Below are positions 38,448 to 46,419 of a stretch of 64,000 nt of DNA, one piece after another; within the stretch, counting starts at the first letter, position 1; every line of letters begins with the position of its first letter. The translations under genes and the position numbers were made by a program. Origin of the DNA: Nitrosomonas supralitoralis (lineage in GTDB: Bacteria; Pseudomonadota; Gammaproteobacteria; Burkholderiales; Nitrosomonadaceae); the NCBI RefSeq assembly GCF_003011925.2, contig NZ_PXXU01000001.1:1-64000 (forward strand), written 5' to 3'. The notes beneath the pieces are model-generated. The model had not been told where the DNA came from. It ran no database searches and saw only the letters and a program-made list of their open reading frames with translations.

Positions 38448-38579
38448 GCGGAAACCATCTGATGAAATTTAATCGTACTGGTATCAAAGCTATCGCCCGG
38501 AAAACGATAACGCTTAAATAACGTCTTTCCAAAATCGATAATTATTCTCTAGTTTTAAAACATTCAAAGGAGTTATGCA

Positions 38580-41500
38580 ATGACGACTACAAATTTCGAC
38601 AGCGGTTCGCTAATCTTTAACGATGGCGTTACTTCAGCTACCTATAGCGGATGGACGTTCGGTGCCAGCAGCGCTGTTGATTTCGCAAATGCCCATGATG
38701 TAGATATATCAGTGCTTCTGAATCAATCCGGTGGACGGTCCATTATTCTCAATTATGGCGGAGCCAATGTAACCAATTTCTATTTCAAATCTTCGGATGG
38801 CTCCGATTTTCAGCTCAATTCATTCAAGATTGACAATGGCCCAAATGGCGCTTCAAATTCTTTGACCATTTCCGGGTACCGTGATAACGCTTTGATCGTT
38901 AGTGCGGAAGCAGTCAATTTAATTACCAGCGATGCAACCGGAAATATCATTTATACGCAGCAAAGCAACGCAGGACCAGAATATAGTGGATTGTTGACAT
39001 TTAATTCTGCATTCAACAATATTGACGAAATACGTTTTGCTTTTAACAGTGCTGTAGAACTTACCATTGATGATATTGACATCTCGGCAGCGGTTGTTCC
39101 TCCCACCATCACCTCAGCCACTTACAACGCCAGCACCAATTCGCTGGTTGTCACCGGCACCAACATGGTAGCCACATCCGGTGCAACCAACGATATCGAT
39201 GTCTCAAAACTGACACTGACCGGCCAAGGAGGCGCAACCTATACGTTGACTTCATCAAACGTGGAAATCACTTCAGCAACTCAGTTTACCGTTGCCTTGA
39301 ATGCTGAAGATCAAATCAATGTAGAAGGATTGCTGAACAAGAACGGCACCTCCGCCGTCGACGCCACAACGTTTAACCTCGCCGCTGCCGCTGACTGGAA
39401 TCCTGCGCAGACCGGCAATTCGGACACTACGGGTAACCCGGTTACTGTCAGCAACGTACAGATACCTACCATCACATCCGCTACCTACAATGCCAGTACA
39501 GGAAGCCTGGTCGTTACCGGAGTAAATTTCGTCAAAGCCAGCGGTGCCACGAACGACATTACCGCCAACAAATTCACTTTATACGGCGAAGGTGCTGAGA
39601 GCTATACATTGACCGATACCGCCAACGTCGAGATCACTTCCGGCACAGCCTTCACGCTCACCCTGAGCGCGACTGACAAGGCTGGCGTCAATCAGATCAT
39701 CAACCAAAACGGCGGAGTCTCTACCGATATCAGCACCTACTATCTGGAAGCTGCCGATGACTGGAATACTGTGATCGGTGATACCGATATTTCTGATGAC
39801 TCCGGCAATAACATTACCGCTTCCAACGTGGCTGTGCCTGCCATTACATCCGCCACTTACGACGCCAGCAGCGGCGTTCTGGTGGTAACCGGCAGTAACT
39901 TCCTGAGTCGCCACGGTGCCGCCAACGACATTATCGCCAATAAATTCACGCTCACCGGCGAAGGCGGCGCAACCTATACGCTGACCGATACCGCCAATGT
40001 CGATATCACTTCCGGCACAGCCTTTACGCTCACTCTGAGCGCGACTGACAAAGCTGGCGCAAACATGATCATCAACAAAAACGGCACACTCTCTACCGAT
40101 ATCAGCACCTACAACCTGGCTGCCGCCGAAGACTGGGCAGCAGGTGCCGCTATGGCTGTCGATGTGGCCGACTTGACCGGCAATGGCATTACCGCTTCCA
40201 GCGTGGCTGCACCTGCCATTACATCCGCCACTTATGACGCCAGCAGCGGTGTTCTGGTGGTAACCGGCAGCGGCTTCCTGAGTAGAAACGGAGCCGCCAA
40301 CGACATCATCGCCAATAAATTCACGCTCACCGGCGAAGGCGGCGCAACCTATACGCTGACCGATACCGCCAATGTCGATATCACTTCCGGTACAGCCTTT
40401 ACGCTCACTCTGAGCGCGACTGACAAAGCTGGCGCAAACATGATCATCAACCAAAACGGAACACTCTCTACCGATATCAGCACCTACAACCTGACTGCCG
40501 CCGAAGACTGGGCAGCAGGTGCCGCTATGGCTGTCGATGTGGCCGACTTGACCGGCAATGGCATTACCGCTTCCAGCGTGGCTGCACCTGCCATTACATT
40601 CGCCACTTATGACGCCAGCAGCGGCGTTCTGGTGGTAACCGGCAGCGGCTTCCTGAGTAGAAACGGAGCCGTCAACGACATCATCGCCAATAAATTCACG
40701 CTCACCGGCGAAGGCGGCGCAACCTATACGCTGACCGATACCGCCAATGTCGATATTACTTCCGGCACAGCCTTTACGCTCACTCTGAGCGCGACTGACA
40801 AAGCTGGCGCAAACATGATCATCAACAAAAACGGAACACTCTCTACCGATATCAGCACCTACAACCTGGCTGCCGCCGAAGACTGGGCAGCAGGTGCCGC
40901 TATGGCTGTCGATGTGGCCGACTTGACCGGTAATGGCATTACCGCTTCCAACGTGGCTGTACCTGCCATTACATCCGCCACTTACGACGCCAGCAGCGGC
41001 GTTCTGGTGGTAACCGGCAGCGGCTTCCTGAGTAGAAACGGAACCGTCAACGACATCATCGCCAATAAATTCACGCTCACCGGCGAAGGCGGCGCAACCT
41101 ATACGCTGACCGATACCGCCAATGTCGATATCACTTCCGGCACAGCCTTTACGCTCACCCTGAGCGCGACTGACAAAGCTGGCGCAAACATGATCATCAA
41201 CAAAAACGGAACACTCTCTACCGATATCAGCACCTACAACCTGGCTGCCGCCGAAGACTGGGCAGCAGGTGCCGCTATGGCTGTCGATGTGGCTGACTTG
41301 ACCGGTAATGGCATTACCGCTTCCAACGTGGCTATACCTGCCATTACATCCGCCACTTACGACGCCAGCAGTGGCGTTCTGGTGATAACCGGCACTAACT
41401 TCCTGAGTAGCCACGGTGCCGCCAACGACATCATCGCCAATAAATTCACGCTCACCGGCGAAGGCGGCGCAACCTATACGCTGACCGATACCGCCAATGT

Positions 41501-43511
41501 CGATATTACTTCCGGCACAGCCTTTACGCTCACCCTGAGCGCGACTGACAAGGCTGGCGCAAACATGATCATCAACAAAAGTGGCACAGCTTCAAATGAT
41601 GCAAAAACCTACAATCTGGCTGCCGCCGAAGACTGGGCAGCAGGTGCTGATGCATCTGTCGATGTGGCCGATCTCACTGGCAATGGCATTAATGCAACTA
41701 TTCCGATCACTTCATCAGGAAATTCTGGCAGCGGAGGCAATGCATCCCCTAACTCCAAAACCATTGATGGCGCAGCCGCCACTGTTACAACGCAATCGAA
41801 TGGCACCGTTGTGACTACAGTTTTACCGGTTGTCAGTAACCGTCAAGATGATCCGAACAGCTTATTCGGTCATTATGCTGATATTCCTGTTACCACTGAT
41901 GCAAATGGCAATGCTTCGCTGATTATCAGCCTGCCTGTGGGTGTCGGCCTGAACAGTGCGGGAAAACCTCAGTTGCAGAGTCTGCAGAATGCTACCAATG
42001 ATCTGATGCAGCGAATTGAGCAGAAAACTGGCTCAAATAGCACTCTAAGTCAGGAAATCATCAATCGGGCACAAGAGTTTTTATCGACACTAAATACAGA
42101 TGAACGCGTTACGGTACATACCATCACGCCATCGATCAGTGACAATCGGGCACCGGATATCCCCATTATTATTACTGGGTCAAGTATCGATAACAACAGC
42201 AAGCAAATCTTGATAGTCGATGTCAGAAACCTTCCATCTGGCACTATCATTCAGCTCGATAATGTTGCATTTGCATCAATTATCGGAGCCACTCGGGTTG
42301 TTGGTGGAAGCGGCGAAAATTTTGCTGTCGGCGATGATCAGAATCAGTTTATTGTGCTGGGCGCTGAGAATGACATTCTGTTTGGAGGCGGCGGCGATGA
42401 TACGATCGGCAGTCTCGGCGGCGACGATCAAACTTCGGGTGATAGCGGCAATGATATCGTTTTCGGCGGCAGCGGCAATGATCGCTTAAGCGGCGGAAGC
42501 GGAAATGACCAACTCAATGGCGGTTTGGGTTTCGATATTGCGTTACAGGAAGGGCAATTATCAGATTACCGGATTGAAGTAAGCAATGATAAAGTCACGC
42601 TGATACAGAATAGTAATGGTGAGACTGATTCATTGACTGATATCGAATTGATCCAGTTTGCCACAGGCAACACCGTGGCCATAGCTTATTCTGAAAATGA
42701 AGCCGTTGCGCATCATCTGGCAAAAACATGGCTGCACCGTGATTTAACAGCGGCCGAAGGAAACGCCATACAAAATTGGCAGAATGCCACAACCGATGAT
42801 ATCTTGGCTGCCTTTTATAGCCTGCCTGAAGCTGCCGGATTGCAGGACAGAACCAGCGCTGAATTGCTCGATGGTCTCGAGACCAATCCAGATATTATCC
42901 GAATCAATGCAACCAGAGAATTTACGGGCGGTGTTGAGGACAATCAGGGCTATTTGCCGCTGGGTCTCGCTCTGCAAGCGGATGGAGGCGCAGGTTATGA
43001 TGTATTGCGAATGCCAGGTACCCGCGACGACGTGCACTTGGAATTCGTTGATGACCGACTGGAATTGACACAACTGAGCGATGGCGCCATGTTGAGCCTG
43101 AAAAATGCCGAGATGATTGCTTTTGACAGCGGGGAAACCGTCGTGATTGCGCACAATGCAACTGAAGGTACTCTAAGTCGATTATTCCATAGTTTCATGC
43201 ATCGGAATGCCAGCGTTGATGAATGGCAACTGGGGCGAGAAGCACTGCAAGCTCAGGTCAATCCTGACATGATTCTGGATTGGTTCCAGCAACATGCGGA
43301 TCTGGATGCCTTATCCAATGCAGAGTACGTGCAAACGATCTACTCTCAGACACTGGAACGCTCTGCAACAGCCGATGAACTCAGCATTAAGGTTTCCCGC
43401 CTGGTTAACAATCAAGTTGATCGGCAATGGCTAGCGGTTGAAATTGCACAAAGTACAGAAGCAGCAGCACAATTGATCGGCAGCGTGATGCTGCAGGAGG
43501 GATGGTTTTAA
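38580..43511 (+). CDS. Large RTX repeat protein with tandem Ig-like repeats
   Basis: A 1643-residue protein, probably exported by a type I system because it has no signal peptide. Residues about 1-170 form an N-terminal beta domain. Seven tandem ~125-residue beta repeats follow (about 175-1030), each starting xPAITSATYDASSGVLVVTG; the last five are nearly identical in DNA. A Gly/Ser linker leads to calcium-binding RTX nonapeptides (GGSGNDRLSGGSGNDQL) at about 1257-1317 and then DUF4214-like segments (for example SQTLERSATADELS near 1590). AAGGAG precedes the ATG. Such proteins act as adhesins, S-layer components or exoenzymes; no catalytic motif was found. Confidence 0.9.
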   Translation: MTTTNFDSGSLIFNDGVTSATYSGWTFGASSAVDFANAHDVDISVLLNQSGGRSIILNYGGANVTNFYFKSSDGSDFQLNSFKIDNGPNGASNSLTISGYRDNALIVSAEAVNLITSDATGNIIYTQQSNAGPEYSGLLTFNSAFNNIDEIRFAFNSAVELTIDDIDISAAVVPPTITSATYNASTNSLVVTGTNMVATSGATNDIDVSKLTLTGQGGATYTLTSSNVEITSATQFTVALNAEDQINVEGLLNKNGTSAVDATTFNLAAAADWNPAQTGNSDTTGNPVTVSNVQIPTITSATYNASTGSLVVTGVNFVKASGATNDITANKFTLYGEGAESYTLTDTANVEITSGTAFTLTLSATDKAGVNQIINQNGGVSTDISTYYLEAADDWNTVIGDTDISDDSGNNITASNVAVPAITSATYDASSGVLVVTGSNFLSRHGAANDIIANKFTLTGEGGATYTLTDTANVDITSGTAFTLTLSATDKAGANMIINKNGTLSTDISTYNLAAAEDWAAGAAMAVDVADLTGNGITASSVAAPAITSATYDASSGVLVVTGSGFLSRNGAANDIIANKFTLTGEGGATYTLTDTANVDITSGTAFTLTLSATDKAGANMIINQNGTLSTDISTYNLTAAEDWAAGAAMAVDVADLTGNGITASSVAAPAITFATYDASSGVLVVTGSGFLSRNGAVNDIIANKFTLTGEGGATYTLTDTANVDITSGTAFTLTLSATDKAGANMIINKNGTLSTDISTYNLAAAEDWAAGAAMAVDVADLTGNGITASNVAVPAITSATYDASSGVLVVTGSGFLSRNGTVNDIIANKFTLTGEGGATYTLTDTANVDITSGTAFTLTLSATDKAGANMIINKNGTLSTDISTYNLAAAEDWAAGAAMAVDVADLTGNGITASNVAIPAITSATYDASSGVLVITGTNFLSSHGAANDIIANKFTLTGEGGATYTLTDTANVDITSGTAFTLTLSATDKAGANMIINKSGTASNDAKTYNLAAAEDWAAGADASVDVADLTGNGINATIPITSSGNSGSGGNASPNSKTIDGAAATVTTQSNGTVVTTVLPVVSNRQDDPNSLFGHYADIPVTTDANGNASLIISLPVGVGLNSAGKPQLQSLQNATNDLMQRIEQKTGSNSTLSQEIINRAQEFLSTLNTDERVTVHTITPSISDNRAPDIPIIITGSSIDNNSKQILIVDVRNLPSGTIIQLDNVAFASIIGATRVVGGSGENFAVGDDQNQFIVLGAENDILFGGGGDDTIGSLGGDDQTSGDSGNDIVFGGSGNDRLSGGSGNDQLNGGLGFDIALQEGQLSDYRIEVSNDKVTLIQNSNGETDSLTDIELIQFATGNTVAIAYSENEAVAHHLAKTWLHRDLTAAEGNAIQNWQNATTDDILAAFYSLPEAAGLQDRTSAELLDGLETNPDIIRINATREFTGGVEDNQGYLPLGLALQADGGAGYDVLRMPGTRDDVHLEFVDDRLELTQLSDGAMLSLKNAEMIAFDSGETVVIAHNATEGTLSRLFHSFMHRNASVDEWQLGREALQAQVNPDMILDWFQQHADLDALSNAEYVQTIYSQTLERSATADELSIKVSRLVNNQVDRQWLAVEIAQSTEAAAQLIGSVMLQEGWF
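39833..41660. repeat. Five near-identical 375-bp tandem repeats inside the RTX gene
   Basis: Repeat units begin at about 39833, 40208, 40583, 40958 and 41333, each 375 bp (125 codons) and differing at only a few positions. Two older, more diverged units precede them from about 39103. The exact period and high identity indicate recent tandem duplication or gene conversion. The periodicity also keeps an antisense frame open. Confidence 0.92.
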
Positions 43512-43920
43512 ACTGTCATTCCGAACCACGCGCTAAGTTGAGATGTGTCATCAAATAGTTTTTTGTAAGGGACGCCCATTACCCTTACTTCTAATCTCGG
43601 TATGAACACTGGGCACATCTCGCCTTTATCCGTTTCAGTGCAAAAACCAAGTGTCACTCCTTTTATGAAGCGAAATAAACGTAAAACAGAATGCTCATTT
43701 ATTAAGCCGTTCTTTTCGCCTGTTTTTGCCTTGTATCAGTTGCCTCGAAAACGTTTCTCAACGGCCTGTTAGTATTTATCCATAAATTTTTTTGAAATGG
43801 CTCTGAATTCGATAAATGAAAGACAATTATCCCTTTCAAGCAAATATATCACTGCAGAACATTGATGTTAAAATCCCGGAATCTCTCAATAAAACATTAG
43901 CACAACAAAGGAATTTCTGC
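43512..43920. other. Intergenic stretch with a partial inverted-repeat element
   Basis: About 410 bp between the RTX gene and the L,D-transpeptidase. It contains the partial element at 43680-43772. The remainder shows nothing recognisable, though the frame of the next gene remains open upstream of its proposed start. Confidence 0.5.
43680..43772 (-). repeat. Partial copy of the CTAG-ended inverted-repeat element
   Basis: Read on the minus strand it begins CTAACAGGCCGTTGAGAAAC, then GTTTTCGAGGCAACTGATAC and AAGGCAAAAACAGGCG, ending near AATAAATGAGCATTCTG. These blocks match the left two thirds of the element at 60998-61141. The second terminal repeat is missing here, so this is a truncated copy. 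Confidence 0.75.
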
Positions 43921-45555
43921 GTGACACGCTATCAATCCCAATCTGCTTTACTGACGACTCTCCGTTTTCTTTGTTATCTTCTTTTTCTATTAAATCCGAT
44001 TACTTCCGCTGCACTCATCATTGATTCAAGAGGAATTGAACAGCAACTATCCAACTCCGCGACAGGATTAAGAAAAACTGAAATTGACGATTTACAACGA
44101 TTTTATGCGGCACGGAAATTTCAACCATTATGGATTACAGGAGAGCCGGGTTTATCTCAATTGAAAACAGCACTGGCATTTATTGCCAGCGCAGAAGCCG
44201 AAGGGTTGGAAAGCCAGGACTATCAATTGCAGCAATTGACACAATTGCTACAGCAGATTGATCAATCTTCATCAGCAGCGATTGAGCTGGAAGTGCGCAC
44301 GACGCATGCATTATTAAAGCTGGCAAGAGATTTGTCTCGCGGTCGTTTTTCCGCCACTGCAATCGATCGGGATTGGCATATCCCGCAACCGGAATTTGAT
44401 GCGATTGCTTTCCTGCAAGAAGCAATTCGTTCCAATCACCTGGAACAATCACTCCAGAAACTGTCTCCACAAACATCCAATTATCAATTACTTAAACAGA
44501 CATTGACTCACTACCAGGCATTACTCAGAGACTCCATAGAGTGGATTCGCATTCCCAGTTCACCGTCTATCCGACCCGGCGATATCTATGACAGCATTCC
44601 TTTGATTCGCCAGCGTATGGCGCAAGCTTATATGGCTGATGGCTTATCTGAATTTAATCTGATTCCCAGCGAAAGCCAACTCTACGATACTGAACTCGTT
44701 ACCGCCATCAAAGCATTTCAGGAACAACATGGCCTAAATACTGATGGCATTATCGGGAAAAACACGATTAACGCTTTGAATATTCCTCTTGAATGGAAAG
44801 TACGCCAACTACGCATCAATATGGAACGTCTGCGTTGGTTGCCCAGAGACCTGGGGCAGCGTCATCTGCTGATCAATACCGCAGGTTTTTATCTCACCGC
44901 TGTTGAAAATGACGAGCCAGTCCTGAATATGCGCATTATTGTCGGGCGTGATTATCGTTCAACGCCCAGTTTTAACGGTGCACTCTCGTATATGGTGCTG
45001 AACCCTTATTGGAATGTTCCGGCCAGCATTGCACGCAAAGATTTATTACCCAAGCAGCAGCAGGATCCTACGTACTTCACTACCGCTGGATTCAAGGTTT
45101 TCCCCGCTCAGGAGCGTGGTGCACAGGCGATTGATCCGGATACAATCGATTGGAACGCAATTAAGAGAGGATTTCCCTACTTCCTACGTCAGGATCCTGG
45201 CAGTCACAATTCACTGGGAAAAATCAAATTCATGTTTTCCAATCCGTTTAGTATCTACTTACACGACACGCCATCTAAGTCACTGTTCAGGAAGGATATT
45301 CGAACCTTCAGCTCGGGTTGTATCCGACTCGAAAAACCATTCGAACTGGCAGCTTTTGCTCTAAAAAAACAAAGCTTGCCGGAGAAATTCAGCGCTGATC
45401 TGGTAAGCGATAAAACCATTACTACCCATTTACCTAAACCATTACCGCTTTACATGGTGTATATTACGGCCTGGGCTGATGAGCAAAACAAAGTTCATTT
45501 TTACCCGGATATATATGACCGTGATTTACGTGCGTTGCGTCATGCTCGCTGGTAA
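43921..45555 (+). CDS. ldtD: L,D-transpeptidase, YcbB/LdtD type
   Basis: A ~544-residue periplasmic enzyme that forms 3-3 peptidoglycan cross-links. After a signal peptide (about 1-30) comes a YcbB-type scaffold, a peptidoglycan-binding domain (about 255-290, ELVTAIKAFQEQHGLNTDG) and a YkuD catalytic domain with the nucleophile Cys in FSSGCIRL near residue 465 and His in YLHDTP. I chose GTG at 43921 because AAAGGA lies 8 nt upstream and a signal peptide begins there; the longer frame from 43816 has neither. The endopeptidase of the YcbK family follows 45 bp downstream, as in E. coli ycbB-ycbK. Confidence 0.9.
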   Translation: MTRYQSQSALLTTLRFLCYLLFLLNPITSAALIIDSRGIEQQLSNSATGLRKTEIDDLQRFYAARKFQPLWITGEPGLSQLKTALAFIASAEAEGLESQDYQLQQLTQLLQQIDQSSSAAIELEVRTTHALLKLARDLSRGRFSATAIDRDWHIPQPEFDAIAFLQEAIRSNHLEQSLQKLSPQTSNYQLLKQTLTHYQALLRDSIEWIRIPSSPSIRPGDIYDSIPLIRQRMAQAYMADGLSEFNLIPSESQLYDTELVTAIKAFQEQHGLNTDGIIGKNTINALNIPLEWKVRQLRINMERLRWLPRDLGQRHLLINTAGFYLTAVENDEPVLNMRIIVGRDYRSTPSFNGALSYMVLNPYWNVPASIARKDLLPKQQQDPTYFTTAGFKVFPAQERGAQAIDPDTIDWNAIKRGFPYFLRQDPGSHNSLGKIKFMFSNPFSIYLHDTPSKSLFRKDIRTFSSGCIRLEKPFELAAFALKKQSLPEKFSADLVSDKTITTHLPKPLPLYMVYITAWADEQNKVHFYPDIYDRDLRALRHARW

Positions 45556-45600
45556 ATTATTTTCGCACACAATCGCAGCATTTTCAGGAGAAAATAATCG

Positions 45601-46194
45601 ATGATACGAAAATTTCTGGATCAAACGTATTTATCAGAAACAGAACCTAGCCGCCGAAATTTTTTAAAAACCGGCATAGGCGCATGCACTTTGTTGGCAC
45701 TGCCAATGGCGGCAACATCCGTACATGCTGCCATCAAGAAACCTTTGGAGAAGAAACTGAGTTTTCTTAATCTGCATACCGGCGAACGGACCCGTGCGAC
45801 CTTTTGGGCCAATGGCCGATATATTCCGGAAGGCATGCGCGCCATTAATCAAGTGCTGCGTGACCACCGCACCGGCGATAGAGTTTCCATTGACCCGACT
45901 TTATTCGATTTCCTGCATCTGTTACAACACAAACTAAGAACCAATCAAGAATTTCATGTAATTTCCGCATACCGTTCTCCTGCCACCAATGCCAAACTGG
46001 CAGCACAAAGTGGCGGTGTCGCCAAAAACAGCCTGCATACGCATGGAAAAGCCATTGATATTCGCTTGCCGGGACGTAAACTATCCGATTTGCGCAGCGC
46101 CGCAATGTCATTGCAAATTGGCGGTGTCGGTTATTATCCATCGTCTAATTTTGTTCACTTGGACACTGGGAACTACCGTTTCTGGGGCGGGTAA
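45601..46194 (+). CDS. mepK: Murein endopeptidase, MepK/YcbK type (DUF882)
   Basis: A 197-residue protein with a twin-arginine signal (SRRNFLKTGIGA, residues 18-29) followed by a hydrophobic segment and VHA. The catalytic domain is of the peptidase M15-like DUF882 family. Zinc ligands are expected in HTHGKAIDIRL (His and Asp near residues 145-152) and VHLDTG near the C-terminus. E. coli MepK cleaves 3-3 cross-links, so together with the preceding L,D-transpeptidase it would turn over the bonds that the latter makes. CAGGAG lies about 11 nt before the ATG. Confidence 0.9.
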   Translation: MIRKFLDQTYLSETEPSRRNFLKTGIGACTLLALPMAATSVHAAIKKPLEKKLSFLNLHTGERTRATFWANGRYIPEGMRAINQVLRDHRTGDRVSIDPTLFDFLHLLQHKLRTNQEFHVISAYRSPATNAKLAAQSGGVAKNSLHTHGKAIDIRLPGRKLSDLRSAAMSLQIGGVGYYPSSNFVHLDTGNYRFWGG

Positions 46195-46226
46195 ATATAA
46201 ATCTGTCTGCACATACGTATTCTTGA

Positions 46227-46373
46227 CTCTCGAAAGTAGCACTAGCCATTGCTGATTCATCCGGCGCTGAAAAAATCAATAATCTACACAGTGCCAAAGG
46301 TATTCTTAATTCTGCATCTGATAATTTTGTTGGGATTCGTGATTCGGTACCTGACCCTGCTAAGGTTAATTGA
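46227..46373 (+). pseudogene. Possible C-terminal gene fragment
   Basis: A 48-codon frame without a start (LSKVALAIADSSGAEKIN and onward to a TGA) has a protein-like composition: Ala, Ser, Asn, Asp and Lys without low-complexity. It could be the end of a gene lost when the SEFIR gene region arrived. I do not recognise a family. Confidence 0.3.
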
Positions 46374-46419
46374 TAGGTCGACTTCAAATCATGTAACGAA
46401 ATGATAATGAATAGTCAGA

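Noticed and set aside
39579-41414. A 611-codon open frame on the minus strand
   Set aside because: It lies wholly inside the tandem repeats of the RTX gene. The 375-bp period is a multiple of three, so a frame that is open in one unit stays open in all. Its Gly/Cys/Ser/His-rich product resembles no family.
39833-41660. Regular repeats considered as a CRISPR array
   Set aside because: The units are 375-bp coding repeats without short unique spacers, inside a continuous reading frame.
46145-46387. 80-codon minus-strand frame between mepK and the SEFIR gene
   Set aside because: It overlaps the mepK end, lacks an RBS and shows no family pattern; the opposite strand fragment at 46227-46373 looks more protein-like.
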